64,000 bases of DNA from Phytoactinopolyspora limicola (GCF_011320225.1 NZ_JAAOEN010000001.1:663652-727651); one strand, 5' to 3'; positions 42,208 to 50,849 are shown, counted from the stretch's first letter. The notes: a model not told the origin generated them from the sequence alone. Program-made: numbers and translations.

Positions 42208-42434
42208 CCGAGCGACAGACCATGCCACCGGAACCGCCGAAGGGCGCGGGTCCTGACGAGATCATCGCCGACATAGAGCGCACCCGGGCGCACCTCGGTG
42301 ACACCGTTGAAGAGCTGGCCGACCGGGCCACCGCCCGAGGGCGGGAGGCCGCATACCTGGCCGGTGGGCTCGTGGCCGCTGCGGCGGTGTTGGTCGCGGC
42401 CGCCCTGTGGTGGCGCCGCCGACGGGCGACGTGA
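42204..42434 (+). CDS. DUF3618 small membrane protein
   Basis: This 76-residue protein has the DUF3618 signature DEIIADIERTRAHLGDTVEELADRA, given here in outline as IERTR..L..TV..LA.R, followed by one membrane helix (YLAGGLVAAAAVLVAAALWW) and a basic end. The GTG start overlaps the holin stop (GTGA) and the stop overlaps the YihY start (TGATG), so the three are translated together. The function is unknown. Confidence 0.9.
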   Translation: MTERQTMPPEPPKGAGPDEIIADIERTRAHLGDTVEELADRATARGREAAYLAGGLVAAAAVLVAAALWWRRRRAT

Positions 42435-43513
42435 TGGCACAACAGCCAGGCAGCGAATCCGAACCCGGTGCGTCGGACCCGCCTGAACCTGATGGGCGAG
42501 CCGCCACCGGCATGCCGGTCAAGGACGTCTTGAGGCGCGTTCTCCGCAAGTTCTCCGCCGACCAGTGCACCGACCTGGCTGCGGCCTTGACCTACTACTC
42601 GGTGTTGGCCCTGTTCCCGGCCATCGTCGCCGTGGCGTCGATTCCCGCGCTCATCGGTCAAGAAGCGGACGCCACCGACGCGATCCTGGACGTGGTTGAC
42701 GACGTAGCACCCGCACTCGTCGACGATCTTCGTGGCCCCATCGAGCAACTGGCCCAGGTGCCGGCGGCTGGGGTGGCGCTCGTGATCGGCCTGCTCGGAG
42801 CCTTGTGGGCCGCATCGGGTTATGTCGGCGCGTTCGGCCGGTCGATGAACCGGATCTATGGCGTGGCCGAGGGGCGACCGTTCTGGAAGCTGCGTCCGGT
42901 TGTGTTGCTGGTGACGGCGGCGACAGTGCTGCTCGTGGCACTGGCGATGCTCATGCTGGTAGTCACGGGTCCGATGGCACGGGCTATGGGCGACGCGATT
43001 GGTGTGGGCGACGCCGCCGTGACCGTCTGGGAGATCGCGACCTGGCCGGTGCTGGTTCTCGTCGTCATGACCATCTTCGCCATCCTGTACCAGGCCACTC
43101 CCAATGTCCGGCTGTCTCGCTGGCGATGGATCAGCGCGGGCGCCGTGCTGGCATTCGTGGTGTGGGCCGTGGCATCGGCCGGATTCGGGTTCTACGTGGC
43201 CAACTTCGCCGACTACGACCGCACCTACGGCTCACTGGCCGGTGTGATCATTTTCCTGCTGTGGTTGTGGATTACCAACCTGGCGCTGCTGTTGGGTGCG
43301 CAGCTGGACGTGGAGTTGGAGCGGGTCCGAGAGCTCCGGGCCGGACTGGCCGCCGAGGAGACCCTGCGGTTGCCGCCGAAGGATACGAGAGCCAGCGACA
43401 AGACAGCAGCCAAGTATGCCGACGACGTGCGCCAGGCCCGCGAGTTCCGTCAGCGTGCGGGCTCAGCACGGCAGACGGCCGACCCGTCGAGCAAGCTCGG
43501 GCCCGACGGCTGA
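42434..43513 (+). CDS. YihY/BrkB-family membrane protein
   Basis: This 359-residue inner-membrane protein of the YihY/BrkB family (once called RNase BN) has six helices. Family landmarks are CTDLAAALTYYSVLALFPAI, GALWAASGYVGAFGRSMNRI and PNVRLSRWRWISAGAVLAFV. The last helices are YGSLAGVIIFLLWLWITNLA and LLLGAQLDVELER. The ATG at 42434 overlaps the DUF3618 stop. The C-terminal 70 residues are charged. The true role is not known; transport or envelope functions have been proposed for the family. The terminal codons lie in a 21-bp direct repeat. Confidence 0.92.
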   Translation: MAQQPGSESEPGASDPPEPDGRAATGMPVKDVLRRVLRKFSADQCTDLAAALTYYSVLALFPAIVAVASIPALIGQEADATDAILDVVDDVAPALVDDLRGPIEQLAQVPAAGVALVIGLLGALWAASGYVGAFGRSMNRIYGVAEGRPFWKLRPVVLLVTAATVLLVALAMLMLVVTGPMARAMGDAIGVGDAAVTVWEIATWPVLVLVVMTIFAILYQATPNVRLSRWRWISAGAVLAFVVWAVASAGFGFYVANFADYDRTYGSLAGVIIFLLWLWITNLALLLGAQLDVELERVRELRAGLAAEETLRLPPKDTRASDKTAAKYADDVRQAREFRQRAGSARQTADPSSKLGPDG

Positions 43514-43547
43514 TCATGGCGAGTAGGCTCGGGCCCGACGGCTGATC
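43495..43547. repeat. 21-bp direct repeat duplicating the YihY gene end
   Basis: GCTCGGGCCCGACGGCTGATC occurs exactly at 43495-43515 and 43527-43547, separated by 11 bp. The first copy encodes the last residues (LGPDG) and TGA of the YihY protein. The second follows in the gap before the convergent small ORF and overlaps its 3' end. It could be a small tandem duplication or a repeat element. Confidence 0.9.
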
Positions 43548-43765
43548 GCGCGATCGTGAAGGTGATTGGCCAGTCCCCCGCTCCAGCCGGCGACCCGGGC
43601 CAGCAGCAGCGCCGTGCGATCCAGCCAATGCGCCCGGCGCAGAGCAGCCCGTTCGGTGGTGCGGGCCCGCTTGAGAGCGCGGGCAGCGCTCATCTGTGCC
43701 GCATGCCGGTGCCGCTCGTGGCCTTCGTGGCGGTGGAGGAAGTGGTAATGGTCGGTGGAGTACAT
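43514..43765 (-). CDS. Small basic His-rich protein, hypothetical
   Basis: This 83-residue ORF lies 11 bp after the DUF4097 gene and ends against the YihY gene. Its N-terminus is His-rich (YSTDHYHFLHRHEGHERHRH) and the rest is Arg/Ala-rich and helical (SAARALKRARTTERAALRRA). The close spacing and GGAG upstream of its ATG favour a real gene. No family is recognised, and the high-GC context makes chance ORFs common. Its stop TGA lies within TGATCA. Confidence 0.42.
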   Translation of the reverse strand: MYSTDHYHFLHRHEGHERHRHAAQMSAARALKRARTTERAALRRAHWLDRTALLLARVAGWSGGLANHLHDRAISRRARAYSP

Positions 43766-43776
43766 GGCGAACGCTC

Positions 43777-44649
43777 CTAGCGCAGCGGCGAGTGGCTGCG
43801 GATGATGGCGATCGAACCGCTGACGGCTCGCGCGGAAATGGTCGCCGTCGGCTCGGAGCTATCCGGCGCGGAGGTCTCGTCGAGCTCGGACCGGACCCGT
43901 CCGGACACGGTGGAGCAGTCGAGTTTGGCGACTGTGCCCACGGCTACCCCGGCGGTGATATCGCCGGAGGCGGTCTTGGCCCCCAAGGAGCCTTGGGTCA
44001 TGTGGCGGACTCGGACGTCGCCGGAGGCAGTTTGGATCTCGACGGCGGACATGGTGGTACTGATCTCGACGTCGCCCGACGCCGTCCGGAGCCCGCCATC
44101 CGCGACGATGTCGTCGATCTTGAGATCGCCCGAGGCAGTGTTGGCATCGATCCGGCCCGAGCAGCCTTGGATGTGGACGTCGCCGGACCCCGAGTTGACC
44201 TCCGCGGACGTGACCTGGGCGATGCGGATGTCTCCGCTGCCGGTTTTGACGCTGGTGGCCTGCGCGTCGCTGACCGCGACATCCCCGGACCCGGTGTTCA
44301 GGGAACAGTTCCCCAGGCCACCGCCGGCTTGGATGCTGGCCGAGCCGGTCCGGACGGAAACGAGGCTGTCGTGTGGAACAACAACAACGATGTCGAGCTG
44401 GAGATCGGGCAAGAGCGACGGCCCCGCGTCTTTCTGGGAGAGGTCGATGAGGAGTTCGTCGTCCTGGTGGTGGACGATGGCGTGCTCGATCACCACCCAG
44501 GCGTCTTCGTCACCGGGCACGCTGGGCTGGATGTCGACCTTGGCCTCGGTCACGTCCGCGGCGTTGACCTCGACCCGACCGGCACGTGAGTTGATGGACA
44601 GGGCGAGTGGGTTGGGCGCGGGGAAGGTACGGGGAAACGTGGATGCCAT
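43777..44649 (-). CDS. DUF4097-type beta-helix protein
   Basis: This 290-residue protein consists mostly of repeated strands. About seven units carry T-G/A-S-G-D-V/I (NTGSGDVAVS, KTGSGDIRIA, NSGSGDVHIQ, NTASGDLKID, RTASGDVEIS, QTASGDVRVR, KTASGDITAG), as in DUF4097 (adhesin-like) proteins. It has no signal peptide. ATG 44649 follows AGGAG with good spacing. It lies 31 bp after the HicB-like gene; this pair recurs in actinobacteria, where the upstream gene probably controls it. Its function is unknown. It may polymerise or act as a structural scaffold, which is speculation. Confidence 0.85.
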   Translation of the reverse strand: MASTFPRTFPAPNPLALSINSRAGRVEVNAADVTEAKVDIQPSVPGDEDAWVVIEHAIVHHQDDELLIDLSQKDAGPSLLPDLQLDIVVVVPHDSLVSVRTGSASIQAGGGLGNCSLNTGSGDVAVSDAQATSVKTGSGDIRIAQVTSAEVNSGSGDVHIQGCSGRIDANTASGDLKIDDIVADGGLRTASGDVEISTTMSAVEIQTASGDVRVRHMTQGSLGAKTASGDITAGVAVGTVAKLDCSTVSGRVRSELDETSAPDSSEPTATISARAVSGSIAIIRSHSPLR

Positions 44650-44680
44650 GGGATGCTCCTGATCTGGCCTGATATCTGGT

Positions 44681-45199
44681 CTAGCGGGCCCAGCCGGAGA
44701 GGCGCCGGCCGACGTTGATGTGGACACCGGTCTGCGGGTTGATGTGGATCCCGGCCGATGGACCGTCCAGTGCCTGGCCGATGGCGCGGACCAGCCACGC
44801 GTTGACCGAAAGCCCTTCCGTGGCCGCGGCCTCTTCGACGCGGGCTTTGAGGCTCTCCGGCAGTCGAAGCGACACCCGGGAGGTGCCCTCGTCCGGTTCC
44901 GGGGCGGGCGGCGGCGTTGGTGGTTCCGGCGGAGGTGGCGGAGCGAATCCGGCGCCGTGATCGTCGGTCACGACGAAGTCAGGGTTGCCGCCGCGCATGC
45001 GGACATCCACTGACACGCCGTCGAGTTGTGTGGTGATGTCCGCGGCGGCATCACCGAACGCCTCGATGAGGGTCAGCCGCAGCGATGGTTCCACGGCGTA
45101 GGACAGCCGATCCGCGGCTTCCCGGACATCGTCGGCAGCGGCCTGAGCCGCGGCGGCTAGTGCTTGCCGGAGTGACGATACATACGGCGAAAGCTCCAT
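44681..45199 (-). CDS. HicB-like / ribbon-helix-helix regulator
   Basis: This 172-residue protein has an N-terminal helical domain (VSSLRQALAAAAQAAADDVR) and a Pro-rich linker (FAPPPPPEPPTPPPAPEPDE). It also has a C-terminal ribbon-helix-helix (TSRVSLRLPESLKARVEEAA, then EGLSVNAWLVRAIGQAL) of the HicB/Arc type. No HicA toxin gene is adjacent, so it is more likely a stand-alone repressor of the DUF4097 gene 31 bp downstream. The first inverted repeat of the operator overlaps the ATG at 45199; an ATG at 45229 is possible but would encode the operator itself. Confidence 0.75.
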   Translation of the reverse strand: MELSPYVSSLRQALAAAAQAAADDVREAADRLSYAVEPSLRLTLIEAFGDAAADITTQLDGVSVDVRMRGGNPDFVVTDDHGAGFAPPPPPEPPTPPPAPEPDEGTSRVSLRLPESLKARVEEAAATEGLSVNAWLVRAIGQALDGPSAGIHINPQTGVHINVGRRLSGWAR

Positions 45200-45248
45200 G
45201 ACGTCACTATGACACCATGGAGACGTCATGTCAACGCCATCATGGCGT
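45197..45248. promoter_or_regulatory. Operator array for the HicB-like regulator
   Basis: CATGACGTC (45197-45205) and GACGTCATG (45222-45230) form a perfect inverted pair, followed by ACGCCAT-C-ATGGCGT (45234-45248). Two weaker GGCGTCA/GGAGTCA half-sites follow to about 45282. Repeated TGACGTC/TGGCGTC units suit a cooperative ribbon-helix-helix repressor. The start codon overlaps the first arm and no ribosome site is seen, so the message may be leaderless. Confidence 0.6.
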
Positions 45249-45375
45249 CACGACTTGCTAGTGAGGCGTCAAAGTGGAGTCACGGCGGCGTCGTCGACGT
45301 CGCGCTCACCCGCCGCCCCGGTTTTGTTGTCAGGCCGGATGGCAGGTCGGTGGTGCGCGGGTAACATGTGCCGGT

Positions 45376-46044
45376 GTGACGATGGGCGTCGGGCTGGAGA
45401 TGACGGCCGTCGCGGCGGGGCAGGTGACGTTGTCCGACCGCCGGACGCAGCGTCGCTGGTTGGTCGAGCTGGCGCCGTATCTGATGGCGACCGTACCTGT
45501 CACCCAGCACCAGTACGCGGCCGTCGCCGGCGAACATCCGAGCGCCGCCCGTGGCGACCAACTCCCGGTCGAGAGTGTCTCCTGGTTCGACGCGGTCCAC
45601 TTCTGCAACACCCTGTCCCGGATGGAGGCACGGACGCCCGCCTACCACCTCGACCCGGCGGCTGGAAACGTCGAATGGGATCACGACGCCGACGGTTACC
45701 GGCTGCCGACCGAAGCCGAGTGGGAACACGCCTGCCGGGCCGGCACGTCAGGTCCCCGATACGGGAATTTGGACGAGATCGCGTGGTACCGCGAGAACTC
45801 GGCCGGGCGGATCCACGATGTCGCTGGCAAGCAGCCCAACCCGTGGGGGTTGTACGACACCCTGGGGAACACCTGGGATTGGTGCTGGGATGTCTACGAC
45901 GCCGAGGTGTACGGCACCTACCGGGTGCTCCGTGGTGGCGGGTGGTTCGACGAGCATTGGAGCTGCCGTGCCTCGGTTCGCCGGCGGAGCCATCCGTCGT
46001 TGCGGATCGACGACGTCGGGTTCCGGGTCGCTCGCTCGATCTGA
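45376..46044 (+). CDS. Formylglycine-generating-enzyme-like (SUMF1 superfamily) protein
   Basis: This protein of about 222 residues has the core of the FGE-sulfatase domain: PVTQHQYAAVAG, SVSWFDAVHFCNTLSR, YRLPTEAEWEHACRAGT, YDTLGNTWDWCWD and RVLRGGGWFDEHWSCRASVR. True aerobic FGE uses two cysteines in the last segment; only the second (SCRASVR) is present, with the first replaced. It is also shorter than FGE. It is therefore probably another member of the superfamily, not the activator of the sulfatase encoded at 24755. The start is uncertain (GTG 45376, ATG 45382 or ATG 45412), as no clear ribosome site is present. Confidence 0.68.
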   Translation: MTMGVGLEMTAVAAGQVTLSDRRTQRRWLVELAPYLMATVPVTQHQYAAVAGEHPSAARGDQLPVESVSWFDAVHFCNTLSRMEARTPAYHLDPAAGNVEWDHDADGYRLPTEAEWEHACRAGTSGPRYGNLDEIAWYRENSAGRIHDVAGKQPNPWGLYDTLGNTWDWCWDVYDAEVYGTYRVLRGGGWFDEHWSCRASVRRRSHPSLRIDDVGFRVARSI

Positions 46045-46052
46045 CTGGGGAG

Positions 46053-48299
46053 TCAGGGGGAAGGTGTCTGCTGGGTGCCTCGGCGCACGCCCGCGAGGAG
46101 CAGCTGGGCAACGTCCACCACGTCGACGTTCTCGCCTTGGCCGTTGGCCTGCGCTTCGGTGAGACCGTCGGACAACATGACCCGGCAGAACGGGCAGCCG
46201 ACTGCGATGGACCCCGACACTTCGCCGTTCTGTGCCGCCGGACCAGCCAGCGTGTTCAACGCTTCCTCCGTGCGTTCGGCATTGATCCGTTTGCCGATCC
46301 GCTCTTCCATCCACATCCGGGCGCCACCAGCCCCACAGCAGAACGACGTCGATCCGCTACGAGGCATCTCCCGGTACTCCACCCCCGGCAAGGCACCGAC
46401 CAGCTCACGTGGCGGCTCGTAGACCTTGTTGTGCCGGCCGAGGTAACACGGGTCGTGGTAGGTGACCGAGCGCCCGGCCACGGCACCTTCGGGTGGTGCC
46501 ACCGGGGTGAGTTTGCCCTCTCGGACCAGCCGGTTGAGTAGTTGTGTGTGGTGCACGACCTCAAGCTCCAAGCCGAGCTGCTGGTACTCGTTCTTCAAGG
46601 TGTTGAAGCAGTGCGCACACGTCGACACGACCCGGACCGTCTTGGTCTCCCGCAGCACCTCGACGTTTTGCAACGCGAGCTGCTGGTACAGGAATTCGTT
46701 GCCGGAGCGTCGGGCCGGGTCTCCGGTGCAGGTCTCGCCGTCGCCGAGGACCGCGAACGTCACCCCGGCGGTGTGGAGAAGCTCCGCCACGGCCTGGGTG
46801 GTCTTCTTGGCGCGGTCCTCGAACGCACCCGCGCAGCCGACCCAGAACAACCACTCGACCTCGTCCAGCGACTCGACGTCGACGCCGACCTGCTTGACCT
46901 CGAAGGGCAGCGCGGCGGCCCACTCCATCCGCTTGGACGCGTTCATACCCCAGGGGTTGCCGGACTTCTCGAGATTCTTGAACAGGCCGTTGAGCTCGCT
47001 GGGGAACTCCGTCTCGATCAGCGCCTGGTAACGACGGAGGTCGAGGATGTGATCGACGTGTTCGATGTCGACCGGGCATTGTTCGACGCACGCACCGCAG
47101 GTGGTGCACGACCACAGGACGTCGGGGTCGATGACCGCGCCGCCGCTGGGCAGCGACGGGTCGCCTTCGGTGGGGCCGACGAGCGGCCGTTCGGCTTCGG
47201 CCAGCGCCTCGGCCGGGACCTCGGCGAGCTGCTCGGGGGTACCCCGCTCGTCGCCCATCATGTCTTTGCCGCCGCCGGCGAGCAGGTACGGAGCCTTGGT
47301 GTAGGCGTGGTCGCGTAACTGCATGATGAGCAGCTTGGGCGAGAGGGGTTTGTCGGTGTGCCATGCCGGGCACTGCGACTGGCACCGGCCGCACTCGGTG
47401 CAGGTGGTGAAGTCGAGTAGGCCTTTCCAGGAGAAGTCTTCGACTCGCCCGACACCGAGGGCGGCGTCTTCGTCGAGATCGTCGATGTTCTCGAAGTCGA
47501 CCGGCTCGCCCTTGACCGCGAGTGGCTTGGCTGCGCCGAGCGCTGCGGCGCCGTCGGCGTTGCGCTTGAAGAAGATGTTGAAGAAGGCCAGGAAGCGGTG
47601 CCACGCCACGCCCATGGTCAGGTGCCAGGAGAGGACGGCGAAGAACAACCAGGAGACGGTGATCTTGATAGCAGCTACGACGTGGACGATCATTTCCACG
47701 TCCGTCGTTGCCACGCCCGAGAAAGCCTCACCGATGAAGAACGTCAACGGGAAGTGGGAGGCGTCGCCCATCAGGCGGTATTCCAGCCCGCGCAGCAGCA
47801 GGATGGACGCGGCGATGGCGCTAATGGTGATCTCGGCGTAGTACGCCTGCCAGAACGTCGAGCCGAAGAACCGCGAGCGCCGGCCGGTCTCGCGCGGGTG
47901 GCTGACCTGGCGGATGACGGTCAAGGTCAGGATGCCGAGGAGGGTCAGCCAGGCGAACGCTTCCAGCAGCCATTCCAACGGGTGCCAGTGGCCGATCAGC
48001 GGCAACGCGAACTCGGCGTCGAACAGCTGCCCATAGGCGGTCACCAGCGTGACGACCAAGAGGTAGAAGCCGAGCGCGACCCCCCAGTGGGCCACACCCA
48101 CCAGCGGCTTCTTGAGCATCTTCGTGTGCCCGAAGTACTCCTTGGCGACGGTGGCGATCCGACGGCCCGGCTGGTTGGTCCGGCCCGGTTCAGGCTGCCC
48201 CAGGCGGATGACCCGGAACATCCGGATCACTGCGTCGGTCAGCACCACCAGTGCGAGCGCGGTGACACCCAGCGATACAGCGATGGCGACGAACTGCAT
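46053..48299 (-). CDS. Membrane-bound Fe-S oxidoreductase (heterodisulfide reductase-like)
   Basis: This 748-residue protein begins with about six membrane helices of cytochrome b/NarI type (residues 1-250). Two 4Fe-4S motifs follow (CTECGRCQSQCPAW and CTTCGACVEQCPVD), and the C-terminal part has two cysteine-rich CCG domains (FWVGCAGAFEDRA, CAHCFNTLKNEY, SFCCGAGGARMWMEERIG). Proteins of this shape are common in actinobacteria and are thought to pass electrons between a soluble donor, such as ETF, and quinones; the donor is not known. ATG 48299 follows GGGAG. It lies 81 bp after dcd on the same strand. Confidence 0.9.
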   Translation of the reverse strand: MQFVAIAVSLGVTALALVVLTDAVIRMFRVIRLGQPEPGRTNQPGRRIATVAKEYFGHTKMLKKPLVGVAHWGVALGFYLLVVTLVTAYGQLFDAEFALPLIGHWHPLEWLLEAFAWLTLLGILTLTVIRQVSHPRETGRRSRFFGSTFWQAYYAEITISAIAASILLLRGLEYRLMGDASHFPLTFFIGEAFSGVATTDVEMIVHVVAAIKITVSWLFFAVLSWHLTMGVAWHRFLAFFNIFFKRNADGAAALGAAKPLAVKGEPVDFENIDDLDEDAALGVGRVEDFSWKGLLDFTTCTECGRCQSQCPAWHTDKPLSPKLLIMQLRDHAYTKAPYLLAGGGKDMMGDERGTPEQLAEVPAEALAEAERPLVGPTEGDPSLPSGGAVIDPDVLWSCTTCGACVEQCPVDIEHVDHILDLRRYQALIETEFPSELNGLFKNLEKSGNPWGMNASKRMEWAAALPFEVKQVGVDVESLDEVEWLFWVGCAGAFEDRAKKTTQAVAELLHTAGVTFAVLGDGETCTGDPARRSGNEFLYQQLALQNVEVLRETKTVRVVSTCAHCFNTLKNEYQQLGLELEVVHHTQLLNRLVREGKLTPVAPPEGAVAGRSVTYHDPCYLGRHNKVYEPPRELVGALPGVEYREMPRSGSTSFCCGAGGARMWMEERIGKRINAERTEEALNTLAGPAAQNGEVSGSIAVGCPFCRVMLSDGLTEAQANGQGENVDVVDVAQLLLAGVRRGTQQTPSP

Positions 48300-48380
48300 G
48301 GCGGCCAGGCTCCCTTCTCGTGCCCACATCGCCGGACCGGGATGTTCGATCCAGCAGAAACCAGACTACCCGCCAGTAAC

Positions 48381-48956
48381 TTAGGTGTCCGCCCGGTGGA
48401 AGTTGAGGAACGAGCGGCTGGGAGTTGGACCCCGCTGGCCTTGGTAGCGTGAACCGTACCGATCCGAACCATACGGCGTCTCGGCCGGACTGGTCAGTGA
48501 GAAGAAGCACAACTGACCGATCTTCATGCCGGGCCAGAGTTTGATCGGCAACGTCGCGACGTTGGAGAGTTCCAATGTGACGTGGCCGTTGAAACCAGGA
48601 TCGATGAACCCCGCGGTGGAGTGGGTGAGCAGGCCCAGCCGGCCCAGCGACGACTTTCCTTCGAGGCGGGCCGCTACGTCGTCGGCGAGTGTGACGACCT
48701 CCCAGGTGGACGCCAGGACGAACTCCCCGGGGTGCAGGATGAACGGCTCACCATCGATTGGCTCGACGAGGCGGGTCAGGTCCGGCTGCTCCTCGGCCGG
48801 GTCGATGTGCGGATACCGGTGGTTCTCGAAGACCCGGAAGTAGCGATCGAGCCGGACGTCGATGCTTGAGGGCTGGACCATCTCAGCGTCGAACGGTTCG
48901 AGGACGACCCGCTTCTTCTCGACGGCGGCTTTGATGTCCCGGTCGGAAAGCAGCAT
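48381..48956 (-). CDS. dcd: dCTP deaminase (probably bifunctional, dUMP-forming)
   Basis: This 191-residue enzyme deaminates dCTP and supplies dUMP for thymidylate synthesis. Family motifs are [40 protein letters not shown] (with the catalytic Glu) and the C-terminal [13 protein letters not shown]. Its length and sequence match the actinobacterial type, which often combines deaminase and dUTPase activity; that is known of the family, not shown here. It is conserved and helps mark this part of the window as core chromosome. The Fe-S oxidoreductase gene follows on the same strand. Confidence 0.96.
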   Translation of the reverse strand: MLLSDRDIKAAVEKKRVVLEPFDAEMVQPSSIDVRLDRYFRVFENHRYPHIDPAEEQPDLTRLVEPIDGEPFILHPGEFVLASTWEVVTLADDVAARLEGKSSLGRLGLLTHSTAGFIDPGFNGHVTLELSNVATLPIKLWPGMKIGQLCFFSLTSPAETPYGSDRYGSRYQGQRGPTPSRSFLNFHRADT

Positions 48957-49027
48957 GCTCGGACGATACCGGATCGACCCAGTCCAGGAAGGGCAAGGGC
49001 AGCGGCTAGGGGAGACCTATGCTCCGG

Positions 49028-49768
49028 TCAGCACGGTTCGTCGTTCTCGATGACATCCTCGGACACCATCCACTGCCCGAGTTGTGGGTCGACCATGGCA
49101 CTGATGACGGCGGTGGCGTTGCCCTGTTCGCCCCTCACGGGGTGTTCACCTGCGTCGTCGACGAAGGTGAGATCAGTGCCGTCGAGACAGCCACCCAGGA
49201 GCACCTGGAACTCGTCGCTATGTTCGAGTTCGAGGTGGACGATGAGCTCGCCGCTGTACCGCAGTCCGTTCTCTGCTTGGTAGTCGATAGAGCTCTCGAG
49301 GCTGTCCACCAACGACGGGTAGGCGAGCTCTTCGATACGCTCGTCGAACTCGACTTCACGCAGAGCTGTGCGCCGTTCGCGGAGATAATCGATATACACC
49401 GCCACGGCCGGTCCAGCGTCCTCCGGAATGTCGCTAGGCTCAACGATGGTCAGCCCAGCCTCGGGAAACTGGTGTGTCTGTCCTCCCGCACCCACCGAGA
49501 TGTCGGTGTTGGGCAACCCGGAATCGCTAGCGTCGGCACCCTGTGTCGACTCTTGGTCGGACGGCTCGTCCACATGGTCATCCGCCTCGTCGTCGGGTTC
49601 GGATTCTGGCGTGGCGGCACGAGGTTCGTTCCCAGCCGGGGCGGGTGAGTCGGTCTGGTCCAACCCCGCCGGTTCGGTGGTGTCGCCACTACAGCCGACG
49701 AGGGCCAGGCCGGCCAGCACCGTTGCGCTCAAGGCGGTGCGGAGTCGGCCAGCAGCTTCCATGCGCAT
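49028..49768 (-). CDS. Secreted lipoprotein of unknown function
   Basis: This 246-residue protein has a lipoprotein signal with lipobox LVGC (Cys near residue 26), then about 65 residues of acidic, disordered linker (PESEPDDEADDHVDEPSDQE). The globular C-terminal half contains DAGPAVAVYIDYLRERRTAL and a pattern (YPSLVDSLESSIDYQAENGL) reminiscent of small secreted actinobacterial proteins with a cystatin/NTF2-like fold. No domain is recognised with confidence. GAGG lies 7 bases before the ATG. It is 58 bp downstream of another secreted protein gene on the same strand, so the two may work together outside the cell. Confidence 0.75.
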   Translation of the reverse strand: MRMEAAGRLRTALSATVLAGLALVGCSGDTTEPAGLDQTDSPAPAGNEPRAATPESEPDDEADDHVDEPSDQESTQGADASDSGLPNTDISVGAGGQTHQFPEAGLTIVEPSDIPEDAGPAVAVYIDYLRERRTALREVEFDERIEELAYPSLVDSLESSIDYQAENGLRYSGELIVHLELEHSDEFQVLLGGCLDGTDLTFVDDAGEHPVRGEQGNATAVISAMVDPQLGQWMVSEDVIENDEPC

Positions 49769-49826
49769 GTCACAACCTCGTCAATCAAACAAACCGAACA
49801 CCCACGGAAGCCGTCCCGTGCCCGCT

Positions 49827-50849
49827 CTAGCCGATGACGCGAGCCTGGACCTCCGCGACCGGAACAGCGAACTGCGCTTCTGTGGTTTGCGGGTCCAGGG
49901 GTCCTTGCGGCTCACCGTTGTAGGACCAGTCGACGGACCAGAAGCTACGGGCGCTCACCTGGGTCACCTGGCCGGGTTGGTTCGCACTGGACCGCTGGAA
50001 GGTCAAGTTGCAGTCCGAAGACGCGCCGGGAGCCCAGGCGATACCGAAGCCATCACAGGTGACGGATTCGGCGGTGGCCGCTGAGAAGCCCATCTCACTC
50101 AACGTTGCCTCGACTGTGGCACGGTGTCCGGCGGCTTCGGCATGCACGTCGAGTTCGACCGGGCCGTCATCGAGCCAGAACCAGGTAGGTATGTTCACCA
50201 GCGTGGCGCCGTCACCCTGCCGTTGTGGGTTCCAAGAGACGTCCGGGTCCGGCAATCGCATCGCGTCGTGCGCGATCTCCAGCAGAAACTCCGGCGGAAT
50301 GTCTGGAACCGGCTCCGGGTCACCCGCTTCTACGTAGACCGTCGGTGTGTTCTCCCACCACTCGTCTAGGTACTCGGCGTACTCGTCGATTGTGCCGTTG
50401 AAGTTCTGCTGGCTACAGCGCTTGTGCCACCAGCGGCCGTCTTCGTCATCCTTGTGCTCTTCGAGGTCTTCGAGCGTCAGTTCATTGGTTCCAAAGGGAT
50501 TCTGGTGCCAGTCGCGCTTCTCCCACGCTTCCTTTCCGCTCCACAACTCGAACCGATAACACGGTGGTCGGACCCACGTGTTGTTGCCAGGGATCTCGTA
50601 GCCGTCTTCACCCGCTGTGATGCCGGTACCCCACACGCTCACCCGGAGGTACCCGTCCTTGGACGATCCTTCGGCGTTGTTGTCACAGGTCTCAAAGGTG
50701 CACCGAGGCTTCAGCTCTTCCTGCGCATGTGCCGCCGGTGTGATGGCCAAGAGCGAGCTGGAGGTCAGGACGATCGATAGCGCGCCAGCAACCAGAACCT
50801 TAGGCGGGCTCACTCGGCTGAACGCTGGCCCATGTGCGAGTTTGGGCAT
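49827..50849 (-). CDS. Secreted protein of unknown function
   Basis: This 340-residue protein has a long signal peptide (VLVAGALSIVLTSSSLLAIT) with a likely cut after AHA (about residue 42). The mature part starts with four Cys within a short span (RCTFETCDNN) and has more Cys later, suggesting disulfides. Aromatic, acidic segments (GRWWHKRCSQQNFNGTIDEY) and a C-terminal beta-rich part (WSVDWSYNGEPQGP) follow. It belongs to no family I recognise. GAGAGGGTTGAGTT precedes the ATG. The following lipoprotein gene lies 58 bp downstream, so the pair may be an operon. Confidence 0.75.
   Translation of the reverse strand: MPKLAHGPAFSRVSPPKVLVAGALSIVLTSSSLLAITPAAHAQEELKPRCTFETCDNNAEGSSKDGYLRVSVWGTGITAGEDGYEIPGNNTWVRPPCYRFELWSGKEAWEKRDWHQNPFGTNELTLEDLEEHKDDEDGRWWHKRCSQQNFNGTIDEYAEYLDEWWENTPTVYVEAGDPEPVPDIPPEFLLEIAHDAMRLPDPDVSWNPQRQGDGATLVNIPTWFWLDDGPVELDVHAEAAGHRATVEATLSEMGFSAATAESVTCDGFGIAWAPGASSDCNLTFQRSSANQPGQVTQVSARSFWSVDWSYNGEPQGPLDPQTTEAQFAVPVAEVQARVIG

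Noticed and set aside
44681-45199. HicAB toxin-antitoxin module
   Set aside because: No small HicA-type dsRBD toxin gene lies on either side; only the regulator-like half is present.
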